NCBI GenBank assembly: GCA_016709445.1
Contig: JADJMV010000002.1
Location: 1 to 26,902 of the forward strand
DNA: 26,902 bases
Reading direction: 5' to 3'
Origin: Phycisphaerales bacterium
GTDB lineage: Bacteria > Planctomycetota > Phycisphaerae > Phycisphaerales > UBA1924
The stretch's first letter is position 1. Each line of letters begins with the position of its first letter. Made by a program: the position numbers and the translations under genes. Below the pieces are notes generated by a model, which worked only from the letters and a program-made list of their open reading frames with translations, was not told the origin of the DNA and searched no databases. Shown piece after piece: positions 1 through 7,523 of the stretch.

Positions 1-1352
1 GCTCGGCTCGACGCAGCTGCACGCCGTTGCGCGAGTCGATTGTCCGTGACATCAGTCCTCAGCTGCTCGAGGCTCAGGATGTCAACCAGGTGCTGGGCGG
101 CGTCGCAGCTCGATGATGTCCAGCGTCGATTGCGAGGCGTCCAACGCGGCAGCCTGGCCTGTCGATCTCGGGACCGAGACTCTCGAGCTCGGTCAGGATC
201 GCGCCGAGGTCGGCCCGCAGGGCGAATTCCGCGACATACTCCCGAAACAACCGCGCTCTTGTCGCGCGGGCCCCGGCGATTCGCCCCCTGCCCCCGGTCG
301 AAGATGGGCAGCTCCAGCGATACGCGCCCAAGCCGATCGTCCGGACATCACCGGTGCTCACGGGCGACGTTGAGTCCGAGGCTGAGGCGAGGCTGCGGAG
401 AGGATCGACTGGCGTACGCGTTCCTCCTGCGAAAATTTCGTAACCCAGCCGCAGGGCCGCGAGGTCGAGCCTCCGGTCACGCAAGCGCGGGAACGCCGAT
501 TCGGTTTCGAGTCGGCCGCCCGGCCTCTACCTGCGCGCGCAGCACTTTGAGTGTCGCGTCCGGCGGAAGCCGATCGCGCGTTTGACCTCCAGTTGTGCCA
601 GCGCCTGGCACTGCTCCGCCTCGCGGAGCTGCGCCTGGCACCCGTGGAGCGTCGATCGCGCCGCCGCCACGTCGAGAGGTCGCCTCCCCGGCGTCGGGTC
701 GCGGGTGAGGTCTCCACAGGCGGCGCCGCGCCCGCGGCGCGCGCCTGCGAGAGCACCTGGCGGATCTGGTCCCGCCACGCAGCCTGCACGACGGCGAGCC
801 GGGCCGGCAGGCGACCTGCCACTCCTGCCAGGACATGTCGAGCTGGGCGGACCTGTCGTCGGCCACCGCGGCGGCGAGGGCCGCGTCGTGCTCGATCAGC
901 CGCGTTGATCTCCCAGTCGACGCCGATGCCGTACGCGGTGACCGCGCCGTCGGTGGCTCCGCCCGCAGGCTGATCGATCGAGGCGCTGAACTGCGGGTTG
1001 GGCAGAAGCCCCGCCTGGATGAGCTGAGCCGCGACCAGGCCCCGTCCCGCCCCGCCCGGAGGTCGGGATTGAGCACCACCGCCAGGCAGGCGGCCTCCAT
1101 GCAGGGTCGATGCCGTCCGACGGGTCGATGACGCAGGGGGGGAGCAGCGGGTGCCGCGAGGCCTGGTATCGCTGGGCAAGCTCCCGAGCGGAGGCCGGTC
1201 GAGCCGCCGCATCGACTGCATCTCGACTGAGCCGGGTAAGGAACGGGCGACTCGCAGCCGCTGAGTCCCGATGGCGAGCAGGCACGAAAGCCCGGCCGCG
1301 ATCCGGGGCCGCGATGGAAGCGTTTGAGCAACGAACAGACGATCTCAGGCAT
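1..1352 (-). CDS. TolC-family outer-membrane efflux protein, frameshifted, 3' end beyond window
   Basis: This would be the outer-membrane channel of a tripartite efflux pump. No single frame is intact, but pieces in all three minus frames join in order: LIQAGLLPNPQFSASIDQP (about 1040-980), GIGVDWEIN, DMSWQEWQVA, LAVVQAAWRDQIRQVLSQAR, REAEQCQALAQLEVKRAIG, RRLDLAALRLGYE, then the second-half repeat REYVAEFALRADLGAILTEL. The pattern 'xAGLLPNPxxxxS', then 'W-EI', then long helices with Q/A/R heptads, is typical of the TolC/CusC family. The ATG at 1352 overlaps the likely stop of the kinase gene (1345), so the two are translationally linked. About ten frame changes in 1.3 kb point to sequence error. 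Pump substrate cannot be told; the kinase/regulator context resembles metal-efflux operons (inference). Confidence 0.7.
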
Positions 1353-2750
1353 GGCCTGGCCCCCGGCGCTCCGGCGTCGCGTCGTTCGGTGAGGGTGAAT
1401 GACAAGACACCGTCCTGGGACCTCCGCGGTGCAATCCAGACCACAACGGAGCACACACGGCGCACCACGCTGAGCCCGAGCCCGCTGTGGCCCGACTCGG
1501 AGCGCGAGGCCTCGGCCCGCCAGAACGGCTCGAAGAGCCGCGCCAACTGCGGTTCAGTGAGTGACACCGGCCAATTGCTGATGCGCAACGTTCGCCCGCC
1601 CGGCGACGTGGCGACTTCGATCGCAATCTCGCCCCCCTCGGCGTGTACCCAAGGCGTTGTCGAACAGATTGCGCAGACCGATCGACACCGGTTCGGGCAC
1701 CAGCCATGGGCTGTCGTCTCGGGAGCGTACGATCGAACGGTCAGGCTGATGCCCGCCGCATGCCCGGCGTCTCCCATCTGCTGGGGCCAGAGCCGCGCGG
1801 CCTCCCAGAGGTCGACCACCGCTCACCGTCAGTCGCGAGGTCAGCGGATTGCGCCCCGAGCAGGAGGCAGGCCCTCGATGAGTCGAGCCATGCGGTCGGT
1901 GATGAGATCGGCCCGCTCGACCGCGGTGGTCAGGCGTTGCGGCTCGGGGCAGCGTCGGGCGACATCGATCGTGGTCCGCAGCTCGGCGATGGGCGTGCGC
2001 AGCCCGTGCGGGCGCGGCGTCGGTGAAGCGACGTTCCCGCTCGATCGTCTCGGCGACGCGTGCGAGCAATCGGTCGAGAGCGTCGAAACCGGCCCGCAGC
2101 TCGGATGGCCGCTCGCCCTCAGGTGCAGGGGCCGCGATCGCGTCAGCGGACTCTGCACCATTTGGTCCGCGAGGCGGTCGGCGGGCGAGGCCGGAATGCG
2201 CACCCCCACCAGACGAGCCCGGCCGTCGCGACGAGGACCGATGCGCCAGTGGCGACGATGGCCGCCGCGACGGCTCAACGCGTGGTCGAGCGGCGGCTCG
2301 ATCGGCGACGCATGTCAGGTCACGACCGGCTGGTTCGCCCGGCTCACCGCCCTGCTGCGGTTCCTCTTCGGGAGCTACGACACGGATGCTGACCGCCTGG
2401 CCATCGGTATCTCCCGGGAGCTCGACGGCGGGACCACCTCGCCGGGCCGAAAGCGGGCGGCGGTCCGGTTCTCCCACGCGAACTCGCCGATGCCGGCGAC
2501 CGCCGCCGGCGGCATCGACGATGCTGTAGATACCCGGCAGCCCGCCCGCGGCCGTTCGATTCGAGCTCGACTCGCCGGCATCGACCACGATGGAGGCGGC
2601 GAGTGTCCTCGCCTGTGTGAGCAGGCCTTGCTGGAATTGGCCGACGAGCCTGGCCCTCGAGACCGCGTGCAGCACGAGGCCGCCGGCCACCAGCGATGTG
2701 CAGGAGCCCGAGAGGATCAGCACGAGCAGCCGTGTGCGGATGGAGTTCAT
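1345..2750 (-). CDS. Sensor histidine kinase, frameshifted
   Basis: Membrane sensor of a two-component pair with the regulator just upstream. It starts at the ATG at 2750, which overlaps the regulator's likely TGA. The N-terminus (MNSIRTRLLVLILSG...) is a transmembrane segment followed by a periplasmic part with QGLLTQARTLAASIV. A HAMP/dimerisation stretch (FDALDRLLARVAETIERERR) leads to the H-box, read as HGLRTPIAELR with the phospho-accepting His codon at 2006-2008 (canonical HELRTP). The ATPase domain follows: N-box remnant about 1680 (LRNLFDNAL), ISNWPVSLTEPQLARLFEPFWR, then SGHSGLGLSVVRRVC as the G-box. Several frame changes split these blocks between frames. The order is right for a roughly 460-aa CusS-like kinase. 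Function is certain at family level only. Confidence 0.75.
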
Positions 2751-3424
2751 GTTTCGGTTCCGCCCGATGGGCACCGCAGCCGACCCGCGTCGCGTCACGA
2801 TCGCCTGGTGCATCCGGCGGCCGCGAGCTGCGCCGGATCGACGAGACGAGCGAATCGGGATCGCGTTGCTCCACACCGCCGAGGCCTCGTCGTACACGGT
2901 CTCCTCTCGATCTTGGCACGCCTCACCGGGCGTCTGGCCTGGAGCGTGAGGCAGGAAAGCACCGCGAACTCCTGGGCGTGAGATCCACGCGACCTCGCCG
3001 ACGGTCACGGTCCGCGGCGAGATCGAGCGTGAACGCCCCACATCGAGCGCGCTCGTCTTTCGGCCGTGGGCCCGGCGGCCGAGTGTCTCGACGCGTGCGA
3101 GCAGCTCCGCGAAGGCGAACGGCTTGACGAGGTAGTCGTCGGCGCCCGCACGCAGCCCCTCGACCCGCTGCTCGATGCGATCGCGCGCTCAGGATCAGCA
3201 CGTGCGCGTCCCACCGTTTGGCCCGCAGTTGCCGGAGCACGGTGAGCCCGTCGATCTCGGGGGATCATCAGATCGGAGCACGACCAGGTCATAGTCGGTG
3301 GTCTGGGAGTGGATCATCGCCTGCCGGCCGTCGGCCACGGCGTCGACCGCGTGGCCGGCCTGGGTGAGGCCGTCCACGAGGCTTCCCCGCAGGACCTCCG
3401 AATCTTCAACAACGGAGTATGCAT
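2747..3424 (-). CDS. OmpR/PhoB-family response regulator, frameshifted
   Basis: DNA-binding partner of the kinase downstream. The receiver domain reads VVEDSEVLRGSLVDGLTQ, then the phospho-acceptor block VVL-DLMIP with the Asp codon at 3272-3274, then HVLILSAR and a K-P loop near 3120. The winged-helix part is seen as GAFTLDLAADR, LTPRE-like at about 2985, VYDE and AIVTRRG near 2800. Frame breaks can be explained base by base: GG at 3275-3276 where one G is expected, and five G at 3259-3263 where four are expected. After removing these the protein reads as a normal regulator of about 225 aa. The stop probably overlaps the kinase start as ATGA at 2750-2747. The gene lies 43 bp after the PepSY-like gene, in the same operon. 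Confidence 0.8.
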
Positions 3425-3467
3425 GGTGCAATGGCATTCGTGCCGACGCCGGGCCCCGCGCCCGGTA

Positions 3468-4344
3468 TCAGTCGGGTGCGGGGCCGCTCGCGCCGAGGTT
3501 CAGTCGTCGTCGTCTCGTCTTCCTGTCGCCTTCATGCTTGGCGCCGCCGCGAGCCTTCTCGCCGTCTTCGTCGCCGCCCGAGGCATGCTCGCCATCAGAT
3601 TCCTCATCACCGACGAGGCGATCTTCGATGTCGCCGGTCGCGAAGGCCGCGACCTCGATGGTCTTGCCGTTCACCTCGACATCCATCTCGTAGTAGAACA
3701 ACTGGTGGACACCCTCAGCGGCCTGATCTTGGCACCGGGGTAGTCGTGAGCACGGCCTTGGTCACGGCCTCCGGCAACGAGTCGATCGCGACGGGCGACT
3801 CGACTTCGATGACATCGCCGCGGTCGGAGAGGGTCATGCTGGCCGTCCCCGCGGGGCGGGCGAACTCGATCTCGAACTTGGTCACGCCCTCGTCCACGAT
3901 GCGCTCGACCTTGGTCGCCTTGGCGTTGCCGGTGCTGCGATTGAACACATCGCGGACGGGCGCCGGCGCGGCGGCGAAGTCGATCTCCGTCACGTCCTCG
4001 GAGGCGCTTCGGCCCGCCCGTGTGGCGGCCTCACCCTGCTCGTTGTCGTCGTCTTCCTGCTCTTGGCCGAGATACGTCCCGTCCTCGGCGACCAGGAACT
4101 CGCCGTCGCCATTGGCGCCCTCGGTCGATACCTCGTAGACGGTCTTGCCGCCCTCCGTGCTCCGCTCGATCTTCTCGATTTTCAACCCTTTGAGGGTCTT
4201 GGATGGCCTGCCGGGCGGCGGCGGGCACATCCTTGAGTTTCACGACCTCGTCCTCATCCCCACGTGTCGTCGTGAACCCGATGGCGGCCCCGGTCAGAAC
4301 GACGAGGCGGTGGCGATTGCGGCCTTGCTGCTCAGAATCTTCAT
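3468..4344 (-). CDS. Exported PepSY-like protein, frameshifted
   Basis: First gene of the operon that encodes the regulator, kinase and TolC protein. The start MKILSSKAAIATA... (ATG at 4344) has an AAGGAG ribosome site five bases upstream (4350-4355). It begins a signal peptide that continues in another frame as LVVLTGAAIGF. The mature protein has PepSY-like repeats: VVKLKDVPAAARQAI, then GKTVYEVSTEGANGDGEF; PAPVRDVFNRSTG, then GVTKFEIEFARPAGTASM; and FYYEMDVEVNGKTIEVAAF. The C-terminal tail is acidic, then basic (EKARGG...KTRRRR). At least three frame changes (about 4290, 4205 and 3725) interrupt it. PepSY-like proteins next to two-component systems are thought to act as periplasmic modulators or ligand sensors; that role here is inference. 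Confidence 0.7.
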
Positions 4345-4347
4345 CGC

Positions 4348-4675
4348 TGCTCCTTGCCGGGCGCTCAGCCCGACCTGTCATCCCCTGCACCACGCCGTGA
4401 GGATGACTCATACGAGGCGGCGGCCGCGGAACATGAATGAAACATGAGCCGCCGAGGCAGTCTCGAGGCGCATGCCGCAAAGCGGGCCGCGGCTCGATCG
4501 CGGCGGATGACCAATAGGACCGTTTGCGGAAGGGGGTGCGGCGAGCGGTGGCGGGATTTCGGGGGGCGGAGGATCTGGGCCGGCCGCGGACGGGGGTTCG
4601 GCGGGCGGGCGGCCACGAGGGCAGGCTGGGGTGGCTCTCGCTGCGTTTCGTTCAGACCAGGGCGCCTGGCTGGCG
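4348..4675. other. Intergenic region between DUF1080 gene and PepSY operon
   Basis: About 330 bases without a supported gene. The left third holds the ribosome site, leader and promoter/box of the minus-strand operon. The right part (4450-4675) is very G-rich on the plus strand. I see no terminator hairpin or reading frame of note there. Confidence 0.5.
4407..4447 (-). promoter_or_regulatory. Likely response-regulator box overlapping a promoter
   Basis: On the minus strand TCATGTT occurs twice with an 11-bp period (4441-4447 and 4430-4436). This is the spacing typical of OmpR/PhoB-family direct-repeat sites. Seventeen bases after the downstream half-site is TATGAG (4412-4407), an acceptable -10, so the half-site sits where a -35 would be. 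That is the arrangement of promoters activated by this family. The -10 is about 62 bp upstream of the PepSY-like start, suggesting the operon is autoregulated. Confidence 0.45.
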
Positions 4676-5349
4676 CTACTTCGCGTCGGGCAGGGGCATG
4701 ACCTCGATCTTGCGGATGCTCACGCGGCTGCCGGGTCGTGCTGCTGGAAGGCGAAGTGGCCGGGGCCGAAGGTTGTGGCGAAGTCGAGGTATTCGTAGAG
4801 TTCGTTGCCGTCGATGGTGACCTTGATGCGGGTCATGTCGCGGCCGCGCCACACGTCGTCGCGGACCTGGATCTCGTACGTGAACCAGGTGTCGGGCTCG
4901 ACGAGCGCGAGTAGACGTGGCACATGCCGTAGAGCGAGCCGGTGCGGATGGGGTCGGAGGTGCTGTCGACCTGGGCCTCGTAACCGTCGAGGAAGCCGGG
5001 TTCGGGGTGGTGCGGAAGTAGAGGCCGGAGTTGCCGCCGTCGTTGATCTTCATCTCGACGCGGTAGCGGAAGTTCTTGTAGGGGCCGGTGGTGGAGACGA
5101 GCATGGAGGCCTCGCCGGAGCCCCTCGATAACCGCCGTCCTGACCTCCCAATGGCTGTCGGGCGAGCCGACGGACTTCCAACTGTCGAGGGACTTGCCGT
5201 CGAAGAGGGGACACCCATTTGTCGGCTTGGTGGTCAGCCGGGTGGTCGGTTTGGCTGTCGGGCTTGGCGCGCCTTGGGCGAGCCGCGACGCGGGGGCCGC
5301 CGAGGAGGGCGAGGAGAGGCTGAGGAGTGTGGAGGGACTTGTTGAGCAT
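4676..5349 (-). CDS. DUF1080 (3-keto-disaccharide hydrolase-type) exported protein, frameshifted
   Basis: Members of this concanavalin-like family act on (keto-)glycosides outside the cytoplasm and are abundant in planctomycetes. The start MLNKSLHTPQPLLALLGG (ATG at 5349) has GGGAGGA upstream and gives a signal-like N-terminus. Diagnostic blocks in order: LFDGKSLDSWK, HWEV, GPYKNFRYRVEMKINDG, NSGLYFRT, GYEAQVDST, GSLYGMCHVY, WFTYEIQVRDD, IKVTIDGNELYEYLD, GHFAFQQHDP and IRKIEVMPLPDAK before the TAG. The length, about 225 aa, is normal. The blocks lie in three frames. One break is an extra base in the G run at 5207-5210 (GGGG where GGG restores VSLFDG). The protein family is clear; the substrate is not. 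Confidence 0.8.
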
Positions 5350-5829
5350 GCGGGTTCCTCCCGGTTGAAGCAGTTGCGCGCCGGCAGGGGCGCTTGACGA
5401 GCTTGAGAGCATAGCGGGGCCTGAGCACGCGGAGACGGGCGGGGCATGTGGTGTCGGTCGCGCCGGCGGGGGCGGGGGTGGTGGGCCGCGGGCTTGGTGG
5501 GCGTTGGCTCGCCACTGAGGCGGGGAGGTGAGAGCGGCGGAGGGTGGCTCGCATGGCCGTGGCACACGGGCAGCAAGGTTGGCTAGCTGGTGTTGTGTGT
5601 GGGGTGCGACCGCGGGCCGCGAGGGATCTGACGCGCGAGGGTTGGTTGTGGCGGGCGCGGAGGGGGTGGTGGCGCCGGGGCGCGAGTGTCGTGCGGGGAT
5701 GGAGCCGCGGGGCGTGTGTGCGGCACGGGGTGCGCGCGAATGCGGGCGGGCTCGGGGGTGCTGATGGTTCGGGCGTGCGCTGGCCGGCCTCGGGTCCGCT
5801 TGCGGCTCCGGGCCGATGGGGTGGCGGGG
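5350..5829. other. G-rich stretch without a supported gene
   Basis: About 480 bases with strong G excess on the plus strand. Long frames are open on both strands only because stop codons are rare at this composition; they give arginine/glycine- or proline-rich translations with no domain. No clear promoter or terminator was found beyond the DUF1080 ribosome site at the left edge. Confidence 0.5.
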
Positions 5830-6171
5830 TCAGCGCCGGTCGCGCGGGGCGGGGGCCGGGCGCGGGCGGCTGGGAGTGCGTCGCGGCTTCGGGGCTCTGC
5901 GGCACAGGACGCGCGGGGGCGTGGGTGTCGGAGGGGGCGGCGGGAGGTCGGCCCAGGAGCAGGCGGACGAGGGTGGTAGCGCGCGCTTCTCGACGAGGTT
6001 GTCGGTCTTGCGGGCGATCTCGAGGAGCAGGTCGGCGGCCTGGTCGAAGCGGTGCTCGCGCTCGATCTCGGCGCGGAGGGTGCGGAGGGCCTGGAGGGCT
6101 TCGAGCCAGGGCTGGATGTCGGGGGCGGGAAATGAAGCGGGCGAGGGTGAGGGGGTCGGGAAGGGACGCAT
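5830..6171 (-). CDS. Small hypothetical protein
   Basis: A frame of 113 codons. Residues about 20-57 look like real protein: WLEALQALRTLRAEIEREH followed by RFDQAADLLLEIARKTD and NLVEKRAL. This is an amphipathic helical pair, unlike the proline/arginine-rich remainder, which may be out-of-frame tail. I do not recognise a named family. It starts 6 bases after the stop of the small gene upstream (6177-6359), and the 9-bp repeats at that junction suggest both could be parts of one ancestral gene split by repeat change or a frameshift. Function unknown. Confidence 0.45.
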   Translation of the reverse strand: MRPFPTPSPSPASFPAPDIQPWLEALQALRTLRAEIEREHRFDQAADLLLEIARKTDNLVEKRALPPSSACSWADLPPPPPTPTPPRVLCRRAPKPRRTPSRPRPAPAPRDRR

Positions 6172-6176
6172 GGCGC

Positions 6177-6359
6177 TCAGGGGACGGATGGACCGATGGG
6201 ACTGATGATGCGACGGATGGGTCTGGCCGGGACTGGGACGGGCGACGGATGGGTCCCGTGGGAGCCATGGGTGCCGCTTGGCGGGGTGAAGAGGGCCGCG
6301 AGGAGGGCGCTGTCGGCGGGGGAGAGGTCGGGGAGGGGTTGTTGCGCAGTCCCGGGCAT
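6177..6359 (-). CDS. Small hypothetical protein with 3-residue repeat tail
   Basis: A 60-aa frame starting MPGTAQQPLPDLSPADSALLAALFTP. Its second half, GTHGSHGTHPS, is coded by 9-bp repeats of the ATRGGWCYN type also present near groEL. The start fits a good promoter whose -10 lies only 9 bases upstream, so the mRNA would be almost leaderless; no ribosome site is visible. The next frame (5830-6171) may be the continuation. No known function. Confidence 0.4.
   Translation of the reverse strand: MPGTAQQPLPDLSPADSALLAALFTPPSGTHGSHGTHPSPVPVPARPIRRIISPIGPSVP
6249..6275. repeat. 9-bp tandem repeat inside a small gene
   Basis: Three units ATGGGTCCC, GTGGGAGCC, ATGGGTGCC in tandem. More degenerate relatives lie at 6188-6230. 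Same family as the repeats at 11117, 11348 and 11755. On the minus strand they code G-T/S-H triplets. Confidence 0.6.
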
Positions 6360-6368
6360 TTCGTACGG

Positions 6369-6397
6369 ATTCTAGTCGGTTCGGATGACCGTGGCAA
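6369..6397 (-). promoter_or_regulatory. Sigma70-like promoter for the small gene at 6359
   Basis: On the minus strand TTGCCA (6397-6392) and TAGAAT (6374-6369) are separated by exactly 17 bases. An A-rich tract (about 6400-6420) lies just upstream and could act as an UP element. Transcription would start about 3 bases before the ATG at 6359. Confidence 0.5.
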
Positions 6398-6471
6398 GGT
6401 GTTTGTTTGGTTTTTCTGGCCGCTCGGTGCGGGGATCGGGCCGAGCTTTGCGATCGGTATCTGGGCAGGGG

Positions 6472-6638
6472 TCAGGTATATTCGCTGGACACCGGCGGAG
6501 CAGGGGATGGACGAGCGCCCGCAGGATTGGGAGTGGTCGAGCGTGCGGTGGTGGATGGGGCAGCGCGAGGGGGAGTTCCCGTGTGATCCGCCGCCGGGAC
6601 CGGCCGCCAAGTGGATCGAATGGAAGGGGTTCGCGTGA
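6472..6638 (+). pseudogene. C-terminal remnant of a REP-associated tyrosine transposase (RAYT)
   Basis: The last 55 or so codons of this frame read VRYIRWTPAEQGMDERP, QDWEWSSVRWWMGQREG, EFPCDPPP and end WIEWKGFA-stop. This matches the C-terminal end of RAYT/Y1 transposases, where 'YIxxNPVxxGLVxRPEDWPWSSxRxYxG' is diagnostic. The catalytic HUH motif and Tyr helix should lie upstream, but the preceding 100 bases hold the opposite-strand promoter at 6369-6397 and no such motif, so the gene is truncated. Palindromic sequences follow within 30 bases of the stop, as expected beside RAYT genes. Confidence 0.65.
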
Positions 6639-6666
6639 TGGGTGTTCTGGGGCCAGTGAGGAAAGC

Positions 6667-6692
6667 ACCGACCTCCCAGGGCGGAGGTCGGT
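6667..6692. repeat. Palindrome next to the RAYT remnant (REP-like or terminator)
   Basis: ACCGACCTCC and GGAGGTCGGT form a perfect 10-bp stem around a 6-base loop. On the minus strand a short pyrimidine run (CTTTCC) follows, so it could also terminate minus transcripts. It is overlapped by a second inverted pair, GGTGGCAC/GTGCCACC (6690-6724). Confidence 0.6.
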
Positions 6693-6762
6693 GGCACGGC
6701 GCGGATGGTTTCGTCGGTGCCACCCTGCCGATGAGCTCTTTGACAACCCTGGCACAAACCCA

Positions 6763-7143
6763 TTCAGTACTGTGTGGTTGCGGAAAGCCCACGCCGAAGA
6801 TCACGATCCAGACAGGATCAAAACAGATCTAGGTGTTCTCGCATTGGTTGTTGAGTCGATGTCGGAGGATGTAGGCGGAACGGATCTGGGTCAGTTGGGC
6901 ATTGAGTGGGAGAAACAGCACCGGGATGGACTTTCGTTGGATGATCCGTGGGGCGAAGTCGATATTGGGGCCAGACCGAGCGGACGGACAGTTGGTAGTA
7001 TTCGGCTAATCACGAGTGGCGCTGACCAGGTCATTCGCACGGATGATGACATCTGGGTGGAGTATACTGTGGAATTCGATGCCGCAAAGAAAGTGGCAAA
7101 CAATCAGCTATCAAGATGGTCGAGGCGCGGGATGGCAACGTGA
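6763..7143 (+). pseudogene. GspG-like C-terminal fragment in a low-G+C segment
   Basis: The frame ends with a type II secretion pseudopilin (GspG)-like pattern. A helix IKTDLGVLALVVESM is followed by DDPWGEVDIG, IRLITSGADQV, then RTDDDIWVEYTVEF. In GspG-like proteins a DPWG turn is followed by 'L-x-S-x-G-x-D' and a 'T-D-D-D-I' loop. No FTLIE leader is visible upstream, and the frame before about 6760 is palindrome sequence, so the 5' part seems lost. An internal ATG (6859) lacks a ribosome site. Base composition is visibly poorer in G+C than either side, suggesting a different origin. The family call is tentative. Confidence 0.4.
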
Positions 7144-7148
7144 GTGAC

Positions 7149-7238
7149 CCGTAGTGTTCCATCGTTCGGCCGAGGCCAACTCTGCGCACGACGCGCTGGG
7201 TCAGGAGGATGCCGTAGTGTTCCACCGTTCGGCCGAGG
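7149..7238. repeat. Pair of 27-bp direct repeats
   Basis: Positions 7149-7175 and 7212-7238 are identical except one base (A at 7161 versus C at 7224). The period is 63 bp. Each contains CGTTCGGCCGAG. They lie between the GspG-like fragment and the integrase remnant. Confidence 0.8.
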
Positions 7239-7365
7239 ACAGAATCGGCCACGAACGGGTAATCAAGGGGGTTCGGCGATGCTCACCCTGCGGCTCGTCA
7301 GCCGAACGCGCAGCACGGTATCGACGAGTCCGGGCAGTTTCGCGCGTGTCGGGACCGGCTGCCGC

Positions 7366-7497
7366 TCACGCGGCCCGGTGGTACGACCGGAGTAGCCCGC
7401 CCAGCCGGTCGCGGCGCTCGACTTGATAGACGGGTTCCGACTCGGCCTCGCCGTCGATTAGCCGGTTTCCCAGACCTTGATGATTGCGATCCAGGTG
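7366..7497 (-). pseudogene. C-terminal remnant of an integrase-core (rve) transposase
   Basis: Forty-three codons read HLDRNHQGLGNRLID..., then VYQVERRDRLGGLLRSYHRAA-stop. The 'ERNHQGLxNxLI' block and the 'RLGGLLxxYxRAA' ending are typical of the C-terminus of IS481/IS3-like integrase-core transposases. Homology stops abruptly at about 7500, some 25 bases before the IS256-type element, and no remainder is found beyond that element. It is therefore a truncated relic. Confidence 0.6.
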
Positions 7498-7523
7498 GGG
7501 GGGGCTCGGCCGATGGGGGGAGG

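Noticed and set aside
5234..6763. Pro/Ser/Arg-rich minus-strand frame of about 500 codons
   Set aside because: It crosses the DUF1080 gene, a G-rich spacer and the RAYT remnant in unrelated frames; no domain is visible.
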